From Myxococcales bacterium (GTDB lineage Bacteria; Myxococcota_A; Polyangia; Polyangiales; Polyangiaceae), in assembly GCA_013297655.1 (NCBI GenBank), contig JAAFHV010000015.1, forward strand, positions 1 through 64,000: 64,000 nucleotides of DNA, written 5' to 3'. Numbering within the stretch: the stretch's first letter is position 1; each line of letters begins with the position of its first letter. Made by a program: the position numbers and the translations under genes. The notes under the pieces are model-generated. The model worked only from the letters and a program-made list of their open reading frames with translations. It was not told the origin of the DNA and ran no database searches. Below, piece after piece: positions 24,217-33,335 of this stretch.

Positions 24217-25827
24217 TCAGCGGTAGCCGCGGATCTTCGAGGGTGCGCGGACGACCGATGGCGCCGGGCGCTTGCCCTTCGTGTTCGGCGCCGACGCGGA
24301 AGCGGGAGCCGAAGGCGAAGGGGCCACGCTCGCGCTCGTGCTCGCAGAGGTCGCCGGAGGCGCGAAGCCCACCGCTTCCCCCGGGGCCGCGATCGCAGAG
24401 AGATCGGAGACCACAGGCGGCGCCGCGAGGCTCGTCGTGACGTTCACGCCGGCGGCGGCGTCGGGCTTGGCGCGGACGAGCACACGCCCACGGAGGCCGA
24501 CCGCGATCGCGAGGGCCGAGGCCATCAAGAGGCTCGCGACCACGAACCCCGATCGACGACGACGGCGCGGCGCGAGGCTGACGAGGCTCGCGTCGGAGTA
24601 GCTATCGTCGGCGCCGTTCATCTCCGCGCGCACCTCCGCCGGCAAGATCACCGCGGTGGACGTGCTGACGAAGAGCGCGGGGATGACCTCCGGAGGTACG
24701 ACCGGCGTGGGGTGCTGAGACACTGGTTTTTCCCGTAGCTCCTCCGCGATGAGCGCCTCGAGCACGGCGGGCGGAACCGGCGCCGTGATGGCGTCGCGGG
24801 TGGGCGCCGAAGGAAGGATCACGCGCGGCGCATGGATGCGGGCGGTCGACTTATCCGACATGGATTGTGCCGGCGCGAGGAGCCGCTTCGGGCTCGTGTC
24901 GCCCGACTTCATCTCTTCGCGAACCAGATACGCGAGCTCGCGGCGGGTGTTGCGCGAAGGACATGACGCGGTGAGGTACGTCTCGATCTCGGTGCCCATC
25001 TCGCGGGTAGAAGAGAAGCGCTCTTCCCGATTCTTGCGGAGTGCACGCTTTACGATCGACCACACCGGCGCGGGGAGCGAGCTCTCTTCCGGGAGCTCCG
25101 GCTCGCACGAGACGAGCTTCACGAGCGCGGCGATGTCGTGCTCGCCCGAGTAAGGAATTCGCCCGGTCGCCGTCTCCAGGAGCGTGACGCCGAGGGACCA
25201 CACGTCGGCGCGGCGGTCGAGCGCTTGGCCCATCGCGTGCTCCGGCGCCATGTAACGAACCTTGCCGCGGAGCACCCCCTCGGTCGTGTCCTCGGAGAGG
25301 CGACCGCGTGCTTTGGCGATCCCGAAGTCGATCACCTTCACCCGGCCCGACTCGCTCACGAGCAAGTTGTGAGGCGACACGTCGCGATGCACCACGTGGA
25401 GCGGCTCGCCCTCGTCGGTTCGCGCTTCGTGCGCGGCGTGGAGGCCGTCGCACGCTTCCATGCACACGCGCAAAAGCAGGGGCAGCGGCATGCGCTCGGG
25501 CCGCTCGGCGAGCCTTCGTAAGGTCACGCCCTCGACCCACTCCATCGCGAGGAACGGCACGCCGTCGTCCTCCCCCGCGTCCACGATTTCGAGCAAATTC
25601 GGGTGCCGAACGCTGCCGGAGATGCGCGCCTCTTCCACGAACAAGCGCGCCAGCTTCTGGGTGGACCGCTTCGTGGTGAGCACGGTCTTCAAGGCCACAC
25701 GACGGCCCTCGGGCCCGCCTTCGCGTGCCCGCCAAACGGACCCCATTCCCCCGCGCGCAACTTCGCGCTCGAGGAGGAATCGACCTACTGCCACGCCCGG
25801 CCGCAGCTCTCGCACTGCGGGAAGCAT
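24217..25827 (-). CDS. Membrane-anchored Ser/Thr protein kinase
   Basis: 536 residues from ATG 25827. The kinase domain (about 12-290) has the glycine loop ARGGMGSVW, Lys in VALKTV, catalytic HRDVSPHNLL, DFGIAK and VRYMAPEH. A Pro-rich linker leads to a single membrane helix (FVVASLLMASALAIAVGL, about 435) and a Ser/Ala/Pro-rich extracytoplasmic tail of about 85 residues. Topology is that of PknB-type kinases, but no PASTA or other sensor repeat is seen. It lies 138 bp downstream of an ECF sigma gene on the same strand. Targets unknown. Confidence 0.94.
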   Translation of the reverse strand: MLPAVRELRPGVAVGRFLLEREVARGGMGSVWRAREGGPEGRRVALKTVLTTKRSTQKLARLFVEEARISGSVRHPNLLEIVDAGEDDGVPFLAMEWVEGVTLRRLAERPERMPLPLLLRVCMEACDGLHAAHEARTDEGEPLHVVHRDVSPHNLLVSESGRVKVIDFGIAKARGRLSEDTTEGVLRGKVRYMAPEHAMGQALDRRADVWSLGVTLLETATGRIPYSGEHDIAALVKLVSCEPELPEESSLPAPVWSIVKRALRKNREERFSSTREMGTEIETYLTASCPSRNTRRELAYLVREEMKSGDTSPKRLLAPAQSMSDKSTARIHAPRVILPSAPTRDAITAPVPPAVLEALIAEELREKPVSQHPTPVVPPEVIPALFVSTSTAVILPAEVRAEMNGADDSYSDASLVSLAPRRRRRSGFVVASLLMASALAIAVGLRGRVLVRAKPDAAAGVNVTTSLAAPPVVSDLSAIAAPGEAVGFAPPATSASTSASVAPSPSAPASASAPNTKGKRPAPSVVRAPSKIRGYR

Positions 25828-25964
25828 ACACGTGCACGTTCGCCGGACAACCGGATGCAAAAAGGTCTGTGGGAGCCGACCGCATAGCCTAGGTCGAAGT
25901 ACGAGGAGCGCTCTTTTGCGTCTCGATCGTGGGGAAAACCCGGCCACGCGCGATCGCGCGCGAA

Positions 25965-26666
25965 TCACACCATTCGCTCCCGAAGCGCCTCCCTCACCCG
26001 CGCCACGATGCGATCGCAGCGCTCGCCGTCGAAGGAGTAAAGACCGGTCACGCCCTCTTCCACGATCGCCTCGAGCGACTCACGGAGCGCCCGCCGCGCG
26101 CGAAAAAGTCGCAGTCGTACCGTGAGCTCGCTCACACCCAAGATCTCGGCGGCCTCTGCTCCCGAGAGCTCCTCCACGTCGCGGAGCACGAGCGCCTGGC
26201 GCAGCCCGTCGGGGAGCGCGTCCACCGCGGATTCGAGGAGACGTCGAATCTCGGTCCGGTGGGCGAGGCCGTCTGGGAGCGACACGGGACGCCCGCTCGT
26301 GTCCGCCGTCTCCGCTTCGATCGCGTCGAGGGTGCGGGCGCGAGAGGCCGCACGGCGGTGCTGACCTAGCGCGTCGTTCACGGCGATCGCGCCGAGCCAG
26401 GTGCCGAACGAGCCTCGATCCGGATCCCACGACGCGAGCCGTTCGAAGGCCGAGAGCCAAGCGTTCTGGGCCGAGTCCTCCGCCGCGGCGTCGTTCGCCA
26501 GCACCGAGCGCGCGGCGCGAAAGACGCGACGATTGTACTTTCGCATCAACGCGGAGAACGCGACCAAGTGCCCACCACGCGCGAGCGCGACGAGCTCCGA
26601 ATCGGGCATCTCGACGAGCTCGACCTCGGGCCGAAGAGGAGCAGGGTGACCTTCGAGAGCTTCCAT
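25965..26666 (-). CDS. ECF-type RNA polymerase sigma factor
   Basis: 233 residues. Region 2 (about 22-95) contains LMRKYNRRVFRAARSVL and a region 2.4-like helix; region 4 (about 150-205) contains LPDGLRQALVLRDVEELSG and the HTH AAEILGVSELTVRLRLFRAR. A roughly 30-residue C-terminal extension with one Cys (GERCDRIVARV) is beyond normal ECF length. No anti-sigma factor is adjacent. Instead a cytochrome c lipoprotein gene ends one base before its ATG (TGA-C-ATG), so the two are co-expressed. A redox-linked envelope response is possible but is only inferred from this coupling. Confidence 0.93.
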   Translation of the reverse strand: MEALEGHPAPLRPEVELVEMPDSELVALARGGHLVAFSALMRKYNRRVFRAARSVLANDAAAEDSAQNAWLSAFERLASWDPDRGSFGTWLGAIAVNDALGQHRRAASRARTLDAIEAETADTSGRPVSLPDGLAHRTEIRRLLESAVDALPDGLRQALVLRDVEELSGAEAAEILGVSELTVRLRLFRARRALRESLEAIVEEGVTGLYSFDGERCDRIVARVREALRERMV

Positions 26667-26667
26667 G

Positions 26668-27144
26668 TCACCTCGGGATCGTGAGCGTCTTGGCGAGCTC
26701 GGGTCCGAGCGGATCTTCGAGCTCGATCCCGTTCGCCGAGAGATCGAACGCGAGGATGGCCCACGCTTCGTCTGCCTTCAGCGTACCAGGCGCGTCCCCC
26801 GGCATCGCCTCGACGACGAACGCGGCCACGTCGGCGACGGTCACGAACTTCGTCGTCCGCTTCGACCCTGCGCGCGGCTCGAGTGGCAGCGCGCCCTCCT
26901 TCAGCCCCACGAGCCGAGGCGCGCGCGCACCTTCGCCTGCGGCTCCATGGCAGCTCGCGCACTTCGCGCCGTAAGCCTCGCCGCCGGTCTTCACTTGGGC
27001 CTTGAAGGAGACCACGGGTGCGCTCGCCGACGTCGCCGGTGCGCCCTGCGCCGTCTCCGCCGCGCATCCGTTCAGCGACAGGAAGGACGACAGCGCCGGA
27101 ACGAGCACGCCAAGGGAAAAGAGCAGGTTGGATAGTCGATTCAT
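26668..27144 (-). CDS. Lipoprotein cytochrome c
   Basis: 158 residues. The ATG at 27144 has a GGAGG Shine-Dalgarno. The signal peptide ends with lipobox SLNGC (Cys27). A single haem site CASCH (62-66) is followed by a probable axial Met in EAMPGD (about 114), giving class I cytochrome c. It would sit on the periplasmic face of a membrane and carry one electron. It is tightly coupled to the ECF sigma gene downstream and divergent from a Ser/Thr kinase gene at 27311. Confidence 0.9.
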   Translation of the reverse strand: MNRLSNLLFSLGVLVPALSSFLSLNGCAAETAQGAPATSASAPVVSFKAQVKTGGEAYGAKCASCHGAAGEGARAPRLVGLKEGALPLEPRAGSKRTTKFVTVADVAAFVVEAMPGDAPGTLKADEAWAILAFDLSANGIELEDPLGPELAKTLTIPR

Positions 27145-27310
27145 AGGAGCCTCCACGCGATTCGTTCGCGATTCGAGGCCTCTATGCGCGCCGACGGCGG
27201 GACGTTTCACACGAAAGCGAGCGCGCCGACAATATCCCGAAAGGCATAGACGCCAAAGCGGGTCCGTGGGGATCGCTTCATGGGCAGGACGAGGTGCTAA
27301 AACCCCTCTC

Positions 27311-29095
<1,785 letters not shown>

Positions 29096-29211
29096 CTCTT
29101 GGCGTTCGTGGCGTCCTTCGGACCTTCCTCCCCACGGTCCATCGGGCCCTCCGTGCGAGCTTCGCTCTCCCGGTTGGCACGAACGGTTCGTGGCGTCGGT
29201 CGGTTCCCAGC

Positions 29212-29622
29212 CTACGCGCGGGCGTCGGGGCTTCCGAGGTCCGTGCTGGGATACGTGCTCGCGACGACGTGATTCACCATCGCGACGAGCGCCTCGAGGC
29301 CAGCCAGCTTCGAGACGAAGCCCGTCGCCAGAGAATCGGCGCAGCGACGCTCCAATTCTCCGTCCGGCAGACCGGAGACGAGCAAGATCGGCGCGGTGAC
29401 CGAGTGTGTGCGGCGCAACGTGGAGACCACGCTGTCGCCGTATGCCTCTGGCATTTGCACGTCGACGAGGAACACGTCGGGGACCGGTCGCACGCTGCGC
29501 AAGGACTCGAACTCCGCGAGGGTGAGCGCGGTGTCCACGTCGTAGCCCTCGTTCTCGAGTGCCTCTTTGGTGATCTCGAGCGTCGTGGCGTTGTCGTCGA
29601 GGACCAAAATTCGCGGAATCAT
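29212..29622 (-). CDS. Stand-alone response regulator
   Basis: 136 residues, receiver domain only: acidic pair in ILVLDDNAT, phospho-Asp in VFLVDVQMPEAYGD, conserved Lys in GFVSKLAG. It closely resembles the receiver at 38908-39279 (shared VDVQMPEA-(Y/F)-GD and GF-(V/I)-SK--GL), so the two are paralogues. No kinase is adjacent; the orphan PAS kinase or the phosphorelay further along could phosphorylate it. Start ATG at 29622, with a TTG three codons upstream as an alternative. Confidence 0.88.
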   Translation of the reverse strand: MIPRILVLDDNATTLEITKEALENEGYDVDTALTLAEFESLRSVRPVPDVFLVDVQMPEAYGDSVVSTLRRTHSVTAPILLVSGLPDGELERRCADSLATGFVSKLAGLEALVAMVNHVVASTYPSTDLGSPDARA

Positions 29623-29753
29623 GTTCGACAAGCTACTAACACGTGCCCGCGCCGGCGAATAAAACGCGTTCCGGGCGCCATCGCGCGCTCGCCGTCCCGA
29701 GGATCGACAAGGTCCTCCGGGCCGACCTCGGCCGTCGCTCGCGGCCCGGAGCG

Positions 29754-29778
29754 TCGCGCCTCCGGAGCGTCGCGAGGT
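29754..29778. repeat. Single REP-like repeat copy, inverted
   Basis: GTCGCGCCTCCGGAGCGTCG and the next five bases match the reverse complement of the 25-bp unit at 3951-4050 at 24 of 25 positions. It lies in the gap between a receiver gene and the O-methyltransferase gene, and a second half-copy (CGGAGCGTCGCG) precedes it directly. Confidence 0.75.
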
Positions 29779-29792
29779 CCGGGCGAGCCCTC

Positions 29793-30803
29793 TTACGCGG
29801 GCTTTCTCGCGAAGACCACCTCGAAGAGACCGCCGCGATGCTCGACGTCGACGAAGCCGACCCGCGTCAAGGCTTCCTCGTACCATGTACGCTCGCGCAG
29901 TCGACTGACGCAGCTATCGATGCCGACCAGGAAATACGTCCAAAAGAACTGCACCGCGAGCCGCTCGGACGTGCGGAACTCTTCACAAATGAACAGCGTG
30001 CCGCCGGGCGGGAGCGAACGAAACGCCTTCTCGATCAGCGTGCGCGCCACGTCGGCGGGCCAGTCGTGGAGCACACGCACGAAGGAAACCACGTCGTAGC
30101 CGCCGGGAAGCTCTTCCGCGAGAAAGTCGCCACCGACGAAGCCGAGGCGGTCTGGGCCGAGCCCGAGTCGCTCCGCGCGCGCGCGAACCAATGGCTCGAC
30201 GAGCGCTAGGTTGTATACGTCTGCCACGAGCGCCGGCCGCACGGCGAGGAGCGCCGCCGCCACCACCCCGTCGCCTCCGCCCACGTCGAGCCAGCGCGAA
30301 CGCGACGCACGGAACAGGGTGTCCCCCGCCGAGGTGAGCGCCTCCACGATGGGAGGCGTGCCCTGCGCCATGCTCTCCTCGAACGCCGCGACTTGCTCGG
30401 GGGTGGTCGGCGGCCACGAGAAGCCACCCGGATGGTGCTGACCGCGCACGATCTCGGGGAGCTTGCCGAACGTTTCCATATACGGATAGGCGTCGCGATT
30501 CTTCTCGATCGAGCTCGGTCCGAGCACCGCGTCTACCGCCGGGCCGAGGGGCTCGGAGGTCTCGTAGATCGCCGACGCGATCGCGTCTTCCGGCTGACGA
30601 CGCGCGACCAACCCGAGGCTCTCGAGGCCATCCATGAGCTTGAAGAGGCGCCCCGGCACGGCGCCCGTCAGCTCACAGAGCTCCCCGAGCGTGACCGGGC
30701 CGCGGTCGAGCCGCGCGACGATCCCGAGCCGGTTCGCGGCGTCGACGAGGTCGAGCGCTTTTTTTCCGTGAAAGAGCAAACTGAGCATTCCGCGCGCGTT
30801 CAC
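29793..30803 (-). CDS. SAM-dependent O-methyltransferase (family 2 type)
   Basis: 336 residues. An N-terminal winged-helix dimerisation domain (about 10-90, VDAANRLGIVARL) is followed by a Rossmann methyltransferase core with SAM motif WLDVGGGDGVVAAALL. The catalytic-His region is FVRVLHDWPADVA, typical of acetylserotonin/flavonoid-type O-methyltransferases. It would transfer a methyl group to a hydroxyl on a small aromatic substrate. Its ATG overlaps the stop of the kynureninase-like gene (ATGA), and a tryptophan-dioxygenase homologue comes first, so it probably methylates a product of those enzymes, for example a hydroxylated anthranilate, kynurenine or indole derivative. Confidence 0.9.
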   Translation of the reverse strand: MNARGMLSLLFHGKKALDLVDAANRLGIVARLDRGPVTLGELCELTGAVPGRLFKLMDGLESLGLVARRQPEDAIASAIYETSEPLGPAVDAVLGPSSIEKNRDAYPYMETFGKLPEIVRGQHHPGGFSWPPTTPEQVAAFEESMAQGTPPIVEALTSAGDTLFRASRSRWLDVGGGDGVVAAALLAVRPALVADVYNLALVEPLVRARAERLGLGPDRLGFVGGDFLAEELPGGYDVVSFVRVLHDWPADVARTLIEKAFRSLPPGGTLFICEEFRTSERLAVQFFWTYFLVGIDSCVSRLRERTWYEEALTRVGFVDVEHRGGLFEVVFARKPA

Positions 30804-31945
30804 TTGGACTCCTCGCGAGCGAAGGTGACGAGCGCGTCCATGAAGGCGTCTATCTCCTCGTCCGTCGAGTAGAAGTGGGGCGCGACGCGGAGGTAGCCGC
30901 GATAGCTGGAGACCATGTTCTGCGCGAGGAGGCGCTTGTGGACGTTCGCGTCCCCCGGAAACGAGAGGCTCGCGATAGCCCCTCGTCGCTCGGGCGACTC
31001 CGGGCTCGCGACGCCCAACTGGGCCTCTTTCGCGCGTGTGATGACGCGCTGAGTGAGGACCAGCGAGCGCTCTCGGATCGCCGCTATCCCGAGCCTCGTG
31101 ACCATCCTGAGCCCTGGCAAAGACACGAACGCGCCCATGACGTTCGGAGTCCCCGCCAAGAACCGACGCGTACCCGTTGCATGACGAAGCCCGTCACCGA
31201 ACGCGAGCGGATCTTCCGTTCCCATCCACCCCGTCGCCGCGGGCGAGAGGCTGGGGAGCAGAGCCGGTTTGACGTAGAGGAAAGCCGCTCCCATCCCACA
31301 GAGGAACTTGTGGGAGCCCCCGAGGAGGAAGTCGACGTCGAGCGCCGTCACGTCGATCGGCACCGCGCCGACCGTCGCGAAGGCATCGACCGCCACCAGC
31401 GCGCCGACCGAACGCGCGCGCGCGACGACCGCCGCGAGATCGACGAGCGCGCCCGTGCCCGGAGTTGCGTGTGGAATACACACGAGGCGCGTCCGCTCGT
31501 CGATCGCGGCGAGGAGCGCTTCGAGGTCGATCGTGACGCCGTCACGCGACGGCACGACCACCGCCTCGGCGCCGTAACGCGAGAATCCGCCGAACAAGAA
31601 CGGAGCGGTGGGAAAATCGAGCGTCGTCGTGACGAGGCGCGGTCGCTCCTCGAACGAAAAACAAGAGACGACGCGACTGAGCAGCGTCGCGACGTTCGCG
31701 TCGGTGACCACGGAGCCACGCGGACCGTTCACGAGCGCGGCGAGGGCATCGCCGTGCTCGGCCAACGCGGGAAAGAACCGCTCCTTCCATACCTCGTCCC
31801 TCCACGCCGCCCAGGTGCTCCCGAACGAATCGAGGCCTTCGCGCGCCGCGATCGGGAGCGCGCCGGTGGAGTTGGAGTTCAAATAAATGCCGGTCGCGAG
31901 CACGGGAAACTCGCGCCGCAGCGCGCGCATCTCTTCGACGCTCAT
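30800..31945 (-). CDS. Kynureninase-like PLP-dependent enzyme (aminotransferase class V fold)
   Basis: 381 residues. PLP-binding Lys213 is in GGSHKFLCGMG, cofactor-pairing Asp187 in VAVDAF, and LNSNSTGALP sits at the start. The segment LDFPTAPF recalls the FP(S/T) signature of kynureninases. Other class V enzymes such as isopenicillin-N-epimerase-like proteins are possible. It lies 4 bp after the dioxygenase homologue and overlaps the methyltransferase start. If a true kynureninase, it would cleave kynurenine to anthranilate and alanine; no kynurenine formamidase is encoded in the cassette. Confidence 0.85.
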   Translation of the reverse strand: MSVEEMRALRREFPVLATGIYLNSNSTGALPIAAREGLDSFGSTWAAWRDEVWKERFFPALAEHGDALAALVNGPRGSVVTDANVATLLSRVVSCFSFEERPRLVTTTLDFPTAPFLFGGFSRYGAEAVVVPSRDGVTIDLEALLAAIDERTRLVCIPHATPGTGALVDLAAVVARARSVGALVAVDAFATVGAVPIDVTALDVDFLLGGSHKFLCGMGAAFLYVKPALLPSLSPAATGWMGTEDPLAFGDGLRHATGTRRFLAGTPNVMGAFVSLPGLRMVTRLGIAAIRERSLVLTQRVITRAKEAQLGVASPESPERRGAIASLSFPGDANVHKRLLAQNMVSSYRGYLRVAPHFYSTDEEIDAFMDALVTFAREESK

Positions 31946-31949
31946 TCGG

Positions 31950-32885
31950 TCAACCTGCGCGACTCGACGACGGCCCCGGCATCCCCTCGGGTTCCGAGTC
32001 CTCGGCGACGGCGGGATGAGTGCCGCTCACCGATTGGGTCACGCCGACGCTCATCGTCCCCGACGCGTGTGTCGGCGGGCCGCCCGCGTTCGTCGTGCGC
32101 GCTTCCCCGGGCTGGAAACCGCCCGCTCGGTTCCACGTCTCCGTCATCTCGACTCGGATGTCCCACAGCTCCGGGAAGAGAGGCCGCGTCATGCGCGAGG
32201 CGAGCAGCACCGTCGGGAATCCGTCGAGCGCTTTGACCGACTTCGCGACCCCGATCGTTCGCCGCACCAGCATGTAGTGAGTGACCAGCCACGACTGGAC
32301 CGCCTCGTCGAGGTCGAGCAAGGCCTCCGCGAGACGGTGGCTCTCCGCGTGAGACTGCGGATCTTGATAGATATCGATCGGCCGAATGCCGAGACGCGCG
32401 CACCAACGCCCGAACGCAGCCCGGAGGCCCTCGCTCGCGACGTTGAAGCGGTTATAGCCAGGCGATTCGAGCCCGCTCCCGTTCCCGAGCTGGCGACGAA
32501 CCACCTGAAACACGTCCGGTGGCATCGTCTGCAAGATTCGGATTTGGTCGCCGAGCCCACGCGCGATGACGAGCATGCGATGCAACGTCGCGACGATCGC
32601 AGGAAACTTTGCGCCGTCCATCGCGCGAACGAGGTTCACCGCCTCGAACGTGAGCTGCTTCATCCAGAGCTCTTGCGTCTGGTGAACCACCTGAAACAAG
32701 AGCTCGTCGGGGGCGCTCAGCGCCGCGAACGGTGTCTGGAGCGCGAGCAGCTCGTTGGTATTTAGGTAAACTTCGTAGTCGAGAACACCTTCTCCTACGT
32801 TCTTACGCAACGTCGAGTTGAAGACGGTTCCTTCGATCGTTCGCTGGAGAGCGTCGGCCGACGTCCCCGAGTCTTTGGCAGTCAT
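31950..32885 (-). CDS. Divergent tryptophan 2,3-dioxygenase superfamily haem protein
   Basis: 311 residues. Typical TDO features are YLNTNELLALQ, the distal-site helix FQVVHQTQELWMKQ (His68) and the proximal haem helix VTHYMLVRRTIG (His203). Two canonical substrate-site motifs are missing. Where TDO has the carboxylate-binding Arg in FRLLENK, this protein reads SPGYNRFNVASEG. The GTGGSSGY loop after the proximal helix is replaced by GVAKSVKALDGF. A Pro/Ser-rich tail of about 50 residues follows the fold. It may accept a substrate other than free L-Trp, or insert oxygen differently, as known for TDO-superfamily enzymes of natural-product pathways. First gene of the three-gene cassette. Confidence 0.85.
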   Translation of the reverse strand: MTAKDSGTSADALQRTIEGTVFNSTLRKNVGEGVLDYEVYLNTNELLALQTPFAALSAPDELLFQVVHQTQELWMKQLTFEAVNLVRAMDGAKFPAIVATLHRMLVIARGLGDQIRILQTMPPDVFQVVRRQLGNGSGLESPGYNRFNVASEGLRAAFGRWCARLGIRPIDIYQDPQSHAESHRLAEALLDLDEAVQSWLVTHYMLVRRTIGVAKSVKALDGFPTVLLASRMTRPLFPELWDIRVEMTETWNRAGGFQPGEARTTNAGGPPTHASGTMSVGVTQSVSGTHPAVAEDSEPEGMPGPSSSRAG

Positions 32886-32945
32886 CGCGTAGTCCCCTCG
32901 GTCCCGCTTGTGTATCGAGCGCCGCGCTTGAGCGGCGGCACGGGC

Positions 32946-33335
32946 TCACGCGCCAGTGCTGGTGCGCTTCGCGGCGAGGTCGCGGAGCCTCGTGGCCATC
33001 TCCGGTACCGGCAAGCTCTTGGAGAGCCAGCCGTCCGTTTCACACTCGAGCGCCACCCTCCGCAGCTTTCCTTCGTCGGCCGCGGAGAGGAGCAAGACGA
33101 GCGTGCGCGGTGAGGCAAACGCTCGGACGATTTTCACGGAAGCACGAGGGTCCGCGCCGAGCACGCTCGCGTCGAGCAAGACGACGTCGTGCACGCCGTT
33201 CGCCAGCGCGCTCGCCACGGTCTCGAGCGACGGAATGCCATCGAGCTCCACTCCCTCGTACGTGAGCGCGCGCCCGAGCAGCTCTACCTGCATCGGATCG
33301 TCGTCCACGAGGAGGACACGAAGCGCGACGGTCAC
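32946..33335 (-). CDS. Stand-alone response regulator
   Basis: 129 residues from a GTG at 33335 that overlaps the stop of the hybrid kinase (GTGA). One receiver domain: acidic residues in VLLVDDDPMQ, phospho-Asp in VVLLDASVLGADP, Lys in WLSKSLPV. It has no output domain. As the last gene of the FIST-kinase-receiver operon it is the natural final acceptor of that phosphorelay, acting by protein interaction. Confidence 0.88.
   Translation of the reverse strand: MTVALRVLLVDDDPMQVELLGRALTYEGVELDGIPSLETVASALANGVHDVVLLDASVLGADPRASVKIVRAFASPRTLVLLLSAADEGKLRRVALECETDGWLSKSLPVPEMATRLRDLAAKRTSTGA

Noticed and set aside
31887-32765. Plus-strand reading frame opposite the dioxygenase homologue
   Set aside because: Arg/Glu/His-rich antisense frame without any motif, while the minus strand has clear TDO-family motifs.
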